Assembly: GCA_045640985.1 (NCBI GenBank)
Contig: JAZUFZ010000026.1
Coordinates: 1-64,000, forward strand
DNA: 64,000 nt
Origin: Colimorpha sp045640985
GTDB lineage: Bacteria; Bacteroidota; Bacteroidia; Bacteroidales; P3
Reading direction: 5' to 3'
Positions within the stretch are counted from its first letter, which is position 1. Each line of letters begins with the position of its first letter. The translations under genes and the position numbers were made by a program. This document shows, in pieces, positions 45,085-54,334 of the stretch. Under the pieces are notes generated by a model. It saw only the letters and a list, made by a program, of their open reading frames with translations, was not told where the DNA came from and made no database searches.

Positions 45085-45576
45085 CTATTCCTTGGGATTT
45101 GATTTTCTGGGTTTGTCCATGAACTGCTCCACCAGTTTCAGTATCCAGTTGATAAGAGCGATGGTAACGGCGGAAATAAGCGCTTCCTGCCACAAGCCAT
45201 AACCACAAAGGCAACCCACGGCTGCGGCACACCAAAGGGTGGCGGCGGAATTGAGACCGTGGATAGTGAAGCCGTCGCGCAGAATGACGCCGGCACCGAG
45301 AAATCCTATGCCGGTAACAATCTGAGAAAGAACCCGAAGGTTGTCATTATTTACAAGGGCTCCGCCACGGGCGTTGGCAAGCATCTCAGGCGTTGCGGAG
45401 TGGATGGAGGCAAGAATTACGCTCTCGGAGATGAGAATGAAAAGACAAGCGCCTACTGCTACAAGGGTATTTGTGACGAGCCCTGCGCTGCGCTGACGCA
45501 TCTTGCGTTCGATGCCGATGACGATGCCGCAAAAGATAGCACACGCCAAACGAAAAATAAATAATTTCAGTTCCAT
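45085..45576 (-). CDS. MgtC/SapB family membrane protein
   Basis: 163 residues with about four to five membrane segments. The family signature GIVIGIERKMRQRSAGLVTN near residues 18-37 and QIVTGIGFLGAGVILR in the middle are clear. MgtC proteins affect magnesium homeostasis and ATP synthase activity in some bacteria; the short form without the C-terminal domain is common in Bacteroidota. It follows rsmI by 3 bases. Confidence 0.92.
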   Translation of the reverse strand: MELKLFIFRLACAIFCGIVIGIERKMRQRSAGLVTNTLVAVGACLFILISESVILASIHSATPEMLANARGGALVNNDNLRVLSQIVTGIGFLGAGVILRDGFTIHGLNSAATLWCAAAVGCLCGYGLWQEALISAVTIALINWILKLVEQFMDKPRKSNPKE

Positions 45577-45579
45577 TGG

Positions 45580-46281
45580 CTAATCTTCTTGTGATTCGTG
45601 CTGATTGCAGAAATCCTGATTACCGGAAAGGATGATGACGATTTCCCCTTTCACCTCTTTGGCGGCAAAATGATCGTGTACTTCCTGCAAAGTACCACGG
45701 GCAGTTTCCTGATGGAGTTTGCTGATTTCGCGAGAAACGCTTACCTGTCGTCCGGGGCCCATGACAGAGATGAACTGTTCCAGGGTCTTGACAAGCCGGA
45801 AGGGGGATTCGTAGATAATCATTGTACGCCACTCCTCTGCGAGGGCCTGAATGCGGGTCTGGCGACCTTTCTTATGGGGTAGGAACCCTTCAAACACGAA
45901 CTTGTCGCACGGTAGTCCAGAATCAATCAGGGCTGGGACAAAGGCTGTAGCACCAGGGAGACATTCTACGTCGATGCCATTCCTGACAGCCTCGCGCACG
46001 AGCAGAAAACCGGGGTCACTGATGCCCGGGGTCCCAGCATCGGTAACGAGGGCTATGGTCATTCCCGAAAGAAGTTTGCCAATAACCGACTGCAGGGTCT
46101 GATGTTCATTGAAGATATGGTACGGCTGCATGGGAGTTGTGATGTCGTAATGCTGCATTACCACGCGCGATGTTCGGGTGTCTTCCGCCAGAATCAGGTC
46201 GGCAGATTTTAAAACCTCGACGGCACGGAAAGTCATGTCGCCGAGGTTTCCAACAGGAGTTGGTACAAGAAATAATTTCAT
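45580..46281 (-). CDS. rsmI: 16S rRNA (cytidine(1402)-2'-O)-methyltransferase
   Basis: Methylates the ribose of C1402 in the decoding centre using S-adenosylmethionine. 233 residues from ATG 46281: VPTPVGNLGDMTFRAVEVL at the start, LAEDTRTSRVV, VTDAGTPGISDPGFLLV and LPGATAFVPALIDSGLP are all typical tetrapyrrole-methylase-family blocks. The start lies 1 base after the yebC stop; an upstream TTG start would run deep into yebC and is rejected. Confidence 0.96.
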   Translation of the reverse strand: MKLFLVPTPVGNLGDMTFRAVEVLKSADLILAEDTRTSRVVMQHYDITTPMQPYHIFNEHQTLQSVIGKLLSGMTIALVTDAGTPGISDPGFLLVREAVRNGIDVECLPGATAFVPALIDSGLPCDKFVFEGFLPHKKGRQTRIQALAEEWRTMIIYESPFRLVKTLEQFISVMGPGRQVSVSREISKLHQETARGTLQEVHDHFAAKEVKGEIVIILSGNQDFCNQHESQED

Positions 46282-46282
46282 A

Positions 46283-47026
46283 TTATTCGTCTTCTTCGAA
46301 GTCGTCTGGAATATCCATATCGTGGAATACGTTGGTAACGTCATCGTCTTCTTCGAGCAGACTGATAACCTTCAGCACCTTCTTGATGGTATCAGGATCG
46401 AGTTCGCGAGGAGTGTTGGCGATACGCTGGAGTTCTGCGCTCTCACACTCGATGTGCATATCTTCGAGGGTCTTTACCATATTGCCGAAATCTTCGTATG
46501 CGGTGTAGAGGGTGAGGTATTCATCATCCACTTCCATCTCGTCAAGACCGCCGTCGATAAGGTTCATCTCAAGTTCTTCAACATCCATCTCGGGTTTGCG
46601 GGGAACTACGAAAACGCCCTTGCGGGTAAAAGCGAAGTTGAGGCTTCCGTTGGTTTCCATAGTACCGCCATTCTTGTTCATAATAGAACGTACATTGGCA
46701 ACGGTACGCATGTTATTGTCGGAGAGACACTCAATAAACAGGGCAACGCCATGACTAACGTGGCATTCAAAGGTAATTTCCTGCAGAACGGCTGCATCTT
46801 TATCGGAAGCCTTGCTGATGGCACGCATCAGGGTATCTTTTGGCATGTTGCATCCGCGGGCATTCTGGACAAGCAAACGCAGACGGGGGTTAGAATCAGG
46901 ATCGGGACCGCCTTCACGAACGGCTACTGCTACTTCTTTAAGAATTTTAGAATACTGTTTTGAACGTTTAGCATCGGCTGCGCCTTTTGCTCTTTTGATT
47001 TTTGACCATTTATTATGTCCTGACAT
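46283..47026 (-). CDS. YebC/PmpR family protein
   Basis: 247 residues with the N-terminal signature MSGHNKWSKIKRAKGAADAKR and NARGCNMPKDTLMRAI. YebC family members act as transcriptional regulators or, as more recently shown for some, help ribosomes through difficult peptides. The acidic C-terminal tail (SLLEEDDDVTNVFHDMDIP...) is typical. Lies between trmB (33-base gap) and rsmI (1-base gap), so these RNA-related genes are co-transcribed. Confidence 0.95.
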   Translation of the reverse strand: MSGHNKWSKIKRAKGAADAKRSKQYSKILKEVAVAVREGGPDPDSNPRLRLLVQNARGCNMPKDTLMRAISKASDKDAAVLQEITFECHVSHGVALFIECLSDNNMRTVANVRSIMNKNGGTMETNGSLNFAFTRKGVFVVPRKPEMDVEELEMNLIDGGLDEMEVDDEYLTLYTAYEDFGNMVKTLEDMHIECESAELQRIANTPRELDPDTIKKVLKVISLLEEDDDVTNVFHDMDIPDDFEEDE

Positions 47027-47059
47027 AACTTGTAAGTATTAAATGATTAATTATAATAA

Positions 47060-47722
47060 TTATTTTATTCTGAATTTAAGATAGGTTATAGGCTTTCCCT
47101 CAGCAAGGAACATACTTTCATAAAAGGTTTGGACGGCGACAGCCTCTCCACCATAATTGCTGGCATAAAGATTATTGGTGTGATATTCCACATCATAATG
47201 ACCTTCCGGAATAACCTCTTCAAGGGTATATTGATGCAATTCTTGGGAATCGGTTTTCAGATGAATCGGGGACCCGTCGCGAAGTATCTTCTTATATGTA
47301 CTCAGGAAGCGTTCGGAGGTCAGTCGTTTATTAGGTTTCTTAGGCTGAGGATCCGGGAAGGTAATCCAGATCTCGCTTACCTCATCTTCGGCAAACAGCA
47401 GATTGATTGTCTCGATCTTTGTACGGATGAAGGCTACGTTTTTCAAAGGCTCTTCCATTGCGGTCTTAGCTCCGCGCCAGAGACGAGCCCCTTTAATATC
47501 GACTCCGATATAGTTACATCCGGGATTTCTGCGTGCCAATGCAACCGTATAGTCGCCCTTACCACAGCCCAGTTCCAAAACTATCGGATTATTGTTTCCA
47601 AAATATTCGTTCCACTTACTACGATGCTCGTATGGACCTTGCTGGAGCAACTCCCATGAAACCTGAAATAAATTTGAGAAGGTCAGGTTTTCGGCAAATC
47701 GTTGTAACTTATGCTTACCCAT
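47060..47722 (-). CDS. trmB: tRNA (guanine(46)-N7)-methyltransferase
   Basis: 220 residues with the SAM-binding motif VLELGCGKGDYTVALA and the TrmB motif ITFPDPQPKKPNKRLTS. Adds the N7 methyl group to G46 in the variable loop of tRNAs. Starts 5 bases after the HU-SPOR gene's stop, in the same operon as yebC and rsmI. Normal length. Confidence 0.96.
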   Translation of the reverse strand: MGKHKLQRFAENLTFSNLFQVSWELLQQGPYEHRSKWNEYFGNNNPIVLELGCGKGDYTVALARRNPGCNYIGVDIKGARLWRGAKTAMEEPLKNVAFIRTKIETINLLFAEDEVSEIWITFPDPQPKKPNKRLTSERFLSTYKKILRDGSPIHLKTDSQELHQYTLEEVIPEGHYDVEYHTNNLYASNYGGEAVAVQTFYESMFLAEGKPITYLKFRIK

Positions 47723-47727
47723 GGGAA

Positions 47728-49545
47728 TTAGAATTTTTTGATTGCAACATCACCGGCATACCAGGTCTTGATATACTTCATCATGGATTCGGCGGCTGTG
47801 CGGGTGGCTGCACTTCCCATACTTACATAATAGTAATTGTCTCTGTCAATAATGTAAGCGTCACAACCTTGTTCTTTCAGACGGTTGGTCATCGACAGAG
47901 CGTTATTATAGTTGGTGTAGAATCCTGCGATGATATCATATCCACGAAGTGAAGATGTTGAAACCTTGGCGGGTTTCTGTGGCTGTGCGGCTGGAGCCGG
48001 TTTCTTGGCTTGAGCCTGAGCTGCGGCCTTTTCCAAACCCAATTCTTCAACCACCTTATCCAACATCTGGTTCAGCGTGATACCGTCCATCAACTCAGAC
48101 TGAACCTTAATTAGTGCAGAATTGCCTTTACGCTGCTTGATATTAGGAATGCGATATTCATATACATAATCTTCGTATGGTATGAAACGGCGAACTGAAT
48201 AGACATTGACATCCAGGTTTTCTGCCAAATGTTCATCGGCATACTTCTTAACTTCTGCCATCAATGGCTCAGCAGCAGCCTTATAACCACGCTGGGCAGC
48301 AAACTGGGTAACATATTCACGCATGTTCTGACAGAGATTTTCACGGATCACATAAATATCACGTTCATCATATTCTATCAAATCGCCATTGTTCGTGAAC
48401 AGATTTTCGTTCTGCGGTATTTGATATTCCTCATCTTCGGATGTTTCAGTTGATTCCGAACCTTCGGTAACTTCAGCAACTGGAGTATCTTCATTCACGA
48501 CATTCTCACCAGCAGTCACATTATCAGAAGATGCATCTACATATAACTCATCGGAAATGTCCAACGTGTCCGCCTCTATACTTGAGGCATCCTTATCGGG
48601 TTGATATACCATAAAATAATAGTATGCGCCTGCGCCCAGCAAAAGGATTAAAATAAGCCAGAGTATCCAGGACTTTTTGTGTTTCTTTTCTTCCTGCTCT
48701 TCCGTTGGTGGTACGACTGGCATTTCATCCAACTGCTCCAACTGAGAAAATACAGCCTTTCTGGTGGCGGAAACCGGGGTTTCTTTCCCTTTCTGAGGTT
48801 CAGGTTCTGCTTGGAGTTTCGATTCCTGATCTTCTTTTACATCAACAGACTCCACAACCGGGGTAGGTTTTGGTTCTTGCGCTACAGTTTCCTGATCCGC
48901 TTCTGCAGGTTCTGCAACTGATTCCTGCATCGTCTCGGCTGGAGTTTCATTTATGTGAGGAGTCTCCATCTCGTTTTTTGCCTCCACTACCTTCATTTCC
49001 GACTTTGGTTCTTCAACTGGTTCTGGAGCTATCGGAGCCTGCTGAATAGGTGCAACCGGTTCCGTAGAGACCTCTTTATGTGAGAATATAGGCTGATCAA
49101 ATATAGCGAATGGATCGTCTTCATTGTCTTTCTTATAGATATGGATATTATCCAGAGGGCGTCCCGATTCATTATTCTGACCTATATTCAGCCCGTCTAT
49201 TGCGACAAAATCAAATTTTCCGTTTTTCTTTACCAGATTGCCGATGCCGGGGAGTTCATGAAGTCCCTGTATTTCCAATTTATCCGTGAGGGCATCAACA
49301 TAGTTCTTCAACATGCGTTGAGCCACATTGCCGTCCACACATTCTTTGGCCGCGATGCTTTCTATAAGTGCATTCTCGCCTGTGAGTTCCTCTGAAAAGG
49401 CAACACTCATTCTATCCGGGTAGATTTTCCCGCTGATGGGATCCATATCGGATTTCTTTTGCTGAGGGCTAAGGGTTCCGATACCGGGGAGTTCTACCTT
49501 TTTCCCATCTTGAAGTTGTTTTACGATAAGGTCGGTAATATTCAT
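47728..49545 (-). CDS. HU-like DNA-binding / transmembrane / SPOR domain protein
   Basis: 605 residues. N-terminal two HU-like repeats (about 1-130), a Pro/Glu-rich linker, one membrane helix (SWILWLILILLLGAGAYYY, about 290-310), an acidic then structured periplasmic part, an Ala/Pro/Lys linker and a C-terminal SPOR domain (GYDIIAGFYTNYNNAL...). SPOR binds denuded peptidoglycan at the division site, so the protein could link nucleoid and septum. This layout is seen in Bacteroidota as HU-CCDC81/SPOR proteins. Function here is inference. Confidence 0.88.
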   Translation of the reverse strand: MNITDLIVKQLQDGKKVELPGIGTLSPQQKKSDMDPISGKIYPDRMSVAFSEELTGENALIESIAAKECVDGNVAQRMLKNYVDALTDKLEIQGLHELPGIGNLVKKNGKFDFVAIDGLNIGQNNESGRPLDNIHIYKKDNEDDPFAIFDQPIFSHKEVSTEPVAPIQQAPIAPEPVEEPKSEMKVVEAKNEMETPHINETPAETMQESVAEPAEADQETVAQEPKPTPVVESVDVKEDQESKLQAEPEPQKGKETPVSATRKAVFSQLEQLDEMPVVPPTEEQEEKKHKKSWILWLILILLLGAGAYYYFMVYQPDKDASSIEADTLDISDELYVDASSDNVTAGENVVNEDTPVAEVTEGSESTETSEDEEYQIPQNENLFTNNGDLIEYDERDIYVIRENLCQNMREYVTQFAAQRGYKAAAEPLMAEVKKYADEHLAENLDVNVYSVRRFIPYEDYVYEYRIPNIKQRKGNSALIKVQSELMDGITLNQMLDKVVEELGLEKAAAQAQAKKPAPAAQPQKPAKVSTSSLRGYDIIAGFYTNYNNALSMTNRLKEQGCDAYIIDRDNYYYVSMGSAATRTAAESMMKYIKTWYAGDVAIKKF

Positions 49546-49561
49546 AATTTGAGATGTATGC

Positions 49562-50203
49562 TTAATGAGTTATGATATTGTCGTCGTTTGTGAAGAGACT
49601 GTTGAATTCCGCATCAATCTGGTTGATTACCAGTCCCAGGTCCTCGGGATTATCGGCGAAATTCACTTGATTTATATCTATCACAAGCAACTTGCTTTGC
49701 GTATAATTTTCAATCCAATTTTCGTAACGCTGGTTCAGACTCGTCAGATAATCCAGTCGGATGGCGTTTTCATATTCACGGCCACGCTTTTGAATCTGGC
49801 GGATAAGATCTGGGACATCGCCTTTGAGGTAGATCAGAAGATCTGGCGGCTGGATGAACGATGCCAGCAGTTCAAACATTTGATTATAGTTCTCCAGATC
49901 ACGCGTATTCAACAACCCCATAGCATGAAGATTCGGTGCAAAAATATACGCGTCCTCATACAATGTGCGATCCTGAATAACATTAGCCGATTGCTTACGG
50001 ATATCCACCAGCTGCTTGAAACGGGTATGCAGAAAGTATATCTGAAGATTGAACGCCCAACGGCGCATATCCTCATAGAAACTGCTAATATACGGGTTAT
50101 TGTCGGTACTTTCATACAACGGACGATAGCCATAATGCTTGGCCAGTAACTTGGTGAGCGTGGTTTTCCCAGAACCGATATTGCCTGCTATTGCGATGTG
50201 CAT
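49562..50203 (-). CDS. Deoxynucleoside kinase
   Basis: 213 residues. P-loop GNIGSGKTT near residues 7-15, a YESTDNNPYISSFYED segment around the acceptor site, and DRTLYEDAYIF (DRx motif) as in the dCK/dGK family. Phosphorylates salvaged deoxynucleosides. Which base is used is not clear. It is followed by the HU-SPOR gene after 16 bases and preceded by a long leader with its own promoter. Confidence 0.92.
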   Translation of the reverse strand: MHIAIAGNIGSGKTTLTKLLAKHYGYRPLYESTDNNPYISSFYEDMRRWAFNLQIYFLHTRFKQLVDIRKQSANVIQDRTLYEDAYIFAPNLHAMGLLNTRDLENYNQMFELLASFIQPPDLLIYLKGDVPDLIRQIQKRGREYENAIRLDYLTSLNQRYENWIENYTQSKLLVIDINQVNFADNPEDLGLVINQIDAEFNSLFTNDDNIITH

Positions 50204-50297
50204 AATACGTTTTATTTTACAATTCGTTTTCCTGCCTGGTCAGATTCAAAACGAAGTTTTTCTTCTGCGCTGGGCTTATTGAAAACGTTTTTTTATG

Positions 50298-50349
50298 GCT
50301 ATGTTTTAATATATAAAAAATCTTTCTTTTTGATATAGAAAAACATAGC
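50298..50349. other. Inverted repeat in the leader of the deoxynucleoside kinase gene
   Basis: GCTATGTTTT (50298-50307) and AAAACATAGC (50340-50349) are perfect complements of 10 bp with a 32-base AT-rich loop. It lies between the promoter and the start codon, so it would be in the mRNA leader. Confidence 0.5.
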
Positions 50350-50376
50350 ACAATCTGCCATACTTTTTTATCTTGG

Positions 50377-50407
50377 CAAATATACGAAGAATATTGGGAT
50401 TAGCAAA
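50377..50407 (-). promoter_or_regulatory. Bacteroidota promoter of the deoxynucleoside kinase operon
   Basis: Minus strand TTTG (50407-50404), 19-base spacer, TATATTTG (50384-50377). The start codon at 50203 is about 170 bases downstream. Confidence 0.75.
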
Positions 50408-50433
50408 AAAAACTTCTATTTTTCAGAAAAAAA

Positions 50434-51489
50434 TTATTTTCGGAACTGCTCATAAATCTTCAAATACGCTTCAATATTGCTTTGATAGGTGAATTTTCCG
50501 GCATACTGGATTTCCTCTTCCTCTTTCTTTGCATCAAACTTGGCCAAACAATCTTTTACCCTTTCCGCCATTGCTTCTGGCGTATAGTCATCAAAGTAAC
50601 AGGCACACGTCCCGCCGATTTCTCTGAGGCTGGTCTCTTGCGAAGCTATAACCGGCTTTCCCCATTGCATCATTTCAATAACCGGAAGTCCGAACCCTTC
50701 ACATTTTGAGGGAAACAAAAGTCCTTCACAATGACCATAGAGCCATCTTCGCTGGTCGTCATTCACAGGTCCCGTAAGAATCACGTTTTGAACTTTCTGG
50801 CGTTTTATCTCATTTCTCAGCCATTGGGCATACCCATCACTATCATCTCCAGCCACTACCAGTTGATAATCCGGAAGCAACTGCATCATCGGAAGCAGCA
50901 CATGAAGATTTTTCTTTTCCTTTACCACTCCCATACAAAGCCAGAAACGCCGTTTATCAAGACCATCTAAGGCCTCTTGCGGCCCTGCCGTCGTATCTTC
51001 AACCCCATTATAAATCTTATGCAGATGCGTTTCTTCTGGCAGCATCAGATGCTGCTTTGCCTCCTGCATAGCATATCCCGAAATAAATCCAATCTCCTCA
51101 GAATGATTTACCTCATTCTGGAGCCTATGGAGAAACTGAAGGCGCTTTTTGCCTTGTTTTTCGTGCAGAAAATTCAAATCATGTATTGTCAAGACTCTAT
51201 GTCTTATTCCTTTGGGCGGCTGGAAGGCAGACAATTGATGAATAGAATGCCAGATGTCAATCTGCCGCCAATGTGGAATCATACAAGGCAGCCACCTATA
51301 AAGATTTTTTGCCTCAAGGTACGACACATTCTCGCCAAAAGCCCCAACCCAACCTTTGGGCACAAACAAAACCACTTCATCTCCATTGGGTATCGGATGA
51401 TGCTGAAAATAAAGGCCATAGTTTTTAGCCACCTGTCCTAAACCGCAATTGGGATGCCGCAACATTGTAAGGTCCAAAAGTACTTTCAT
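50434..51489 (-). CDS. Glycosyltransferase, GT4 family
   Basis: 351 residues of the GT-B fold. Acceptor domain first (LLDLTMLRHPNCGLGQVAKNY), donor domain with KKNLHVLLPMMQLLPDYQLVVAGD and the EGLLFPSKCEGFGLPVIEMM motif that binds the nucleotide sugar. It is the last gene of the LPS cluster; its ATG overlaps the GT2 stop as ATGA. Sugar and linkage are not predictable; a core or O-antigen step is likely from context. Confidence 0.9.
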   Translation of the reverse strand: MKVLLDLTMLRHPNCGLGQVAKNYGLYFQHHPIPNGDEVVLFVPKGWVGAFGENVSYLEAKNLYRWLPCMIPHWRQIDIWHSIHQLSAFQPPKGIRHRVLTIHDLNFLHEKQGKKRLQFLHRLQNEVNHSEEIGFISGYAMQEAKQHLMLPEETHLHKIYNGVEDTTAGPQEALDGLDKRRFWLCMGVVKEKKNLHVLLPMMQLLPDYQLVVAGDDSDGYAQWLRNEIKRQKVQNVILTGPVNDDQRRWLYGHCEGLLFPSKCEGFGLPVIEMMQWGKPVIASQETSLREIGGTCACYFDDYTPEAMAERVKDCLAKFDAKKEEEEIQYAGKFTYQSNIEAYLKIYEQFRK

Positions 51490-52241
51490 TTCTGCGACAA
51501 TTCTCTTAAATTAGCATATTTCATCATGGTATAATGAGCCGACAACTTGCATACCAGATATCCGGCATGACCATCCAGAAAGCCGCCTTTGAATATATAG
51601 AGCCGGACAAACGTCCACATCGGTTCCAGAACGACCCGCAGCATAGTACATCTCCTACCCTTCCGATAAGCCTCTTGGGCTGCCAGAGTATAATACTTCT
51701 GCTGTCGCGCAGCATGCTCATTCACAGTATAGTATGAATAATGCAGCAAATCGCCGTCCAAGACGATTTCTCTTGGTTTTTCCTGATATACGAGACCTTC
51801 GTGGACATCCCCTCTCCATACGGCTGTCCCCCGTTTCCACACACGTACTTTAGCATCCGGATACCAGCCACAATGCCTGATCCAATGGCCACAATAATTG
51901 GTCAGCCGCTTCATCACATACGCACACCCCTCTTCAAATCCGTCCCGCTTGAGTTTCTGCAAATGGGCCTTCATAGAATCATCCAACACTTCATCCGCAT
52001 CGATACTCATTATCCAATCGCCTGTAGCCAATCCGTTTGCATAATTCTTTTGTTCAGAGAACCCTGCCCAATCGTGATGTTCCCACTTAATCCCATAGCG
52101 CTTACAGATTTCTTCAGTACGGTCTTTCGACCCCGAATCCACCACGATGATTTCATCTGCGACCTCTTTTATTGACTCCAGACATCGTTCGATATTCCGT
52201 TCCTCGTCCTGCGTGATCAATATAGCCGAAAGCGTATTCAT
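51486..52241 (-). CDS. Glycosyltransferase family 2 (WaaE/KdtX-like)
   Basis: 251 residues with a GT-A fold: SAILITQDEERNIERCLESI, EIIVVDSGSKDRTEEI and WIMSIDADEVLDD, the last giving the DxD metal site. This form resembles LPS core enzymes that add a sugar near Kdo (KdtX/WaaE). ATG overlaps the fusion gene stop and it is coupled downstream to the GT4 gene. Sugar specificity not predictable. Confidence 0.88.
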   Translation of the reverse strand: MNTLSAILITQDEERNIERCLESIKEVADEIIVVDSGSKDRTEEICKRYGIKWEHHDWAGFSEQKNYANGLATGDWIMSIDADEVLDDSMKAHLQKLKRDGFEEGCAYVMKRLTNYCGHWIRHCGWYPDAKVRVWKRGTAVWRGDVHEGLVYQEKPREIVLDGDLLHYSYYTVNEHAARQQKYYTLAAQEAYRKGRRCTMLRVVLEPMWTFVRLYIFKGGFLDGHAGYLVCKLSAHYTMMKYANLRELSQK

Positions 52242-54334
52242 ATATGTTTTAATATTTGATTTACAATAGTTTCAGGAGATATCGAATACAGACATTCAAG
52301 TGAGCCTCGGGGACACTTTTTCCCTCCTGCGATTGTACAGGGCTGGCAATTCAGATCAGCCACTATGGCATCCTCTTCCTGCTGACCCCATCCCATGAAT
52401 CCACAGGCCGGAGTAGTTGACCCCCAAATAGATACGACCGGAGTTCCCACCAACGAAGCAAGATGCATATTGGCAGAATCCATCGTAACCATTACCGACA
52501 TCTCCCGCATCAGCACCAGTTCCTCATCCAGCGAATGTCTGCCAGCGTGAGAAACAACCCCGGAATTGTTTTCCGCGATAGATTCCAGAATTTTCTGTTC
52601 CGCTCCCCGCGCTCCGAAGAGATGCACCTCTACCCCATTGGCAAGCAATAATGCGATTACCTCCTTCATCTTTTCAAGAGGATAGGTTTTATTCATATAT
52701 CGGGCAAAAGGGGCAATCCCGACCTTGCGGATGGAGGTCTTTTTCTCTGTGGTATCTCCCTGGCATCTCCCTGATATCTCCCTGGTAACTGCGTCCTTTT
52801 TATATATATTACCCGAACCAGCCACAGAATTATCCAACCGCTGCAACGTAGCTACATAACGGGAAGTAAACGGAACCGCCCGTCTTTTTCCTGACAAAAC
52901 TGCCCGTCGCTCCTTCCGATGCTTAGGAATCATTACGACCTTCTTGCCCCGTAGCAGCATAGAAAGATCTATCATCCATGTTCGCAGTACATTATGCAGA
53001 TCCGCAATCTCGTCAGGATTCAGATTCTTTACTAATTTCAACAATCTAAATGTTCCTTTAACTCCACGATACTCCTGACGGTTTACCCCAATGATACGGA
53101 TGTTAGCGGAACAATATTTGACCAAAGGTTCACAAAAAGCCTGCGTCAGAAAAACAAACTCCCGTTCGGGATGATTTTCCACATAATCTGCCACAGCGCC
53201 CAGACTCATAGCCACATCCCCAAGCGCCGAAAGGCGAATGAGAAGCGTTTTCTTTTTCGCAACTTTATCATATACTGACTGAAGGTCTTTTGCCATCTGT
53301 TCATCCGTAAACCGAAGACTGTACTGTCTGCCTTGCTCAATCATATTTTTCCGTAGTTCAGCATCTTCAAGCACTCTTTTCACGGCGTTGGCAACGCCAT
53401 GAAAATCTTCCGGTTCCAGATATATACAACCAGGACCGCCCGCCTCTTGCAAACAGGAACTATCGGCGGCTATTACCGGAACGCCGATAGAGACAGCCTC
53501 GGCAACTGGAATTCCAAAACCCTCATACTTTGACATATAAAGCATGGCTTCCGCGTGTGCGTATAATTGAACCAACGCGTTGTCTTGTATATGATTGAGA
53601 ATATGTAACCGGGACTTCACGCCAAGCCGTTCCGCCTCTTGTTCTACGAGCTTCTGATAAGGTGTGGAATGTCCCACCAACACAAGATGTATGCTCTCAT
53701 CTATCTCCTTCAAAGCCTTGACCAGAGTCAGTTGATTCTTTCGTATCTCTATGGTTCCCACACACAATACATAACGATAATCCAGCAGAGATTCCAACGT
53801 ATTTGTATTCCGATACTGATTTCCGATACTCTGATATACCACACTAATCTTCTCCGGTGGGACATCGTAGAGTCGTATCAGGTCATTCTTGGTACACTCA
53901 CTCACGGCTACTATATGATTGGCTTTCCGACAGGCATAACGGGTCTTGAGATTCAATATCCAGCGGGCCGACCAGCTATAAGTCTCGGAATACAGACGGA
54001 ATATCAAATCATGTATTGTCACAATCCCCTTCACTTTGCTGCGTCCGATACCGAACGGAAGTTCGTTGCTTAATCCATGATATATATCAATCTTATCCCG
54101 TTTGAATTGACGCACGACAGCACCGCAACGCCACCATTCATAACAAAAGCCCCTGCGCTTTCGTTCTACCGGCGGCAACTGCGACTCAGCGGCATCCACG
54201 CTTTTTTGTGGTCCATACAACACGAGATCATCATCCTTTTCAAACTGAAAAAGGGCGTTGATTACCCGACGACTGTAATTTCCTATTCCAGTGAGGTTGC
54301 GCTGTGCTTTCTTGGCGTCAAACCCTATCCTCAT
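52238..54334 (-). CDS. Fused glycosyltransferase GT4-GT9
   Basis: 698 residues. Residues 1-365 form a full GT4 enzyme (FDAKKAQRNLTGIGNYSR at the start, then AMLYMSKYEGFGIPVAEAV). Residues 366-698 form a GT9 heptosyltransferase-like enzyme (LLIRLSALGDVAMSLGAVAD, MDSANMHLASLVGTPVVSIWG). GT9 enzymes are usually separate proteins. An 11-bp tandem array (52750-52793) encodes the insert-like stretch near residues 515-529. ATGA overlaps on both sides tie it to kdsB and GT2. No stop or frameshift at the junction. Confidence 0.9.
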   Translation of the reverse strand: MRIGFDAKKAQRNLTGIGNYSRRVINALFQFEKDDDLVLYGPQKSVDAAESQLPPVERKRRGFCYEWWRCGAVVRQFKRDKIDIYHGLSNELPFGIGRSKVKGIVTIHDLIFRLYSETYSWSARWILNLKTRYACRKANHIVAVSECTKNDLIRLYDVPPEKISVVYQSIGNQYRNTNTLESLLDYRYVLCVGTIEIRKNQLTLVKALKEIDESIHLVLVGHSTPYQKLVEQEAERLGVKSRLHILNHIQDNALVQLYAHAEAMLYMSKYEGFGIPVAEAVSIGVPVIAADSSCLQEAGGPGCIYLEPEDFHGVANAVKRVLEDAELRKNMIEQGRQYSLRFTDEQMAKDLQSVYDKVAKKKTLLIRLSALGDVAMSLGAVADYVENHPEREFVFLTQAFCEPLVKYCSANIRIIGVNRQEYRGVKGTFRLLKLVKNLNPDEIADLHNVLRTWMIDLSMLLRGKKVVMIPKHRKERRAVLSGKRRAVPFTSRYVATLQRLDNSVAGSGNIYKKDAVTREISGRCQGDTTEKKTSIRKVGIAPFARYMNKTYPLEKMKEVIALLLANGVEVHLFGARGAEQKILESIAENNSGVVSHAGRHSLDEELVLMREMSVMVTMDSANMHLASLVGTPVVSIWGSTTPACGFMGWGQQEEDAIVADLNCQPCTIAGGKKCPRGSLECLYSISPETIVNQILKHI
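52750..52793. repeat. 11-bp tandem array inside the GT4-GT9 gene
   Basis: Plus-strand units start at 52750, 52761, 52772 and 52783: TGGTATCTCCC, TGGCATCTCCC, TGATATCTCCC, TGGTAACTGCG. They are the same type as the intergenic array at 26533. On the coding strand this gives VTREISGRCQGDTT in a low-conservation spot of the GT9 half. The reading frame stays open. Confidence 0.85.
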
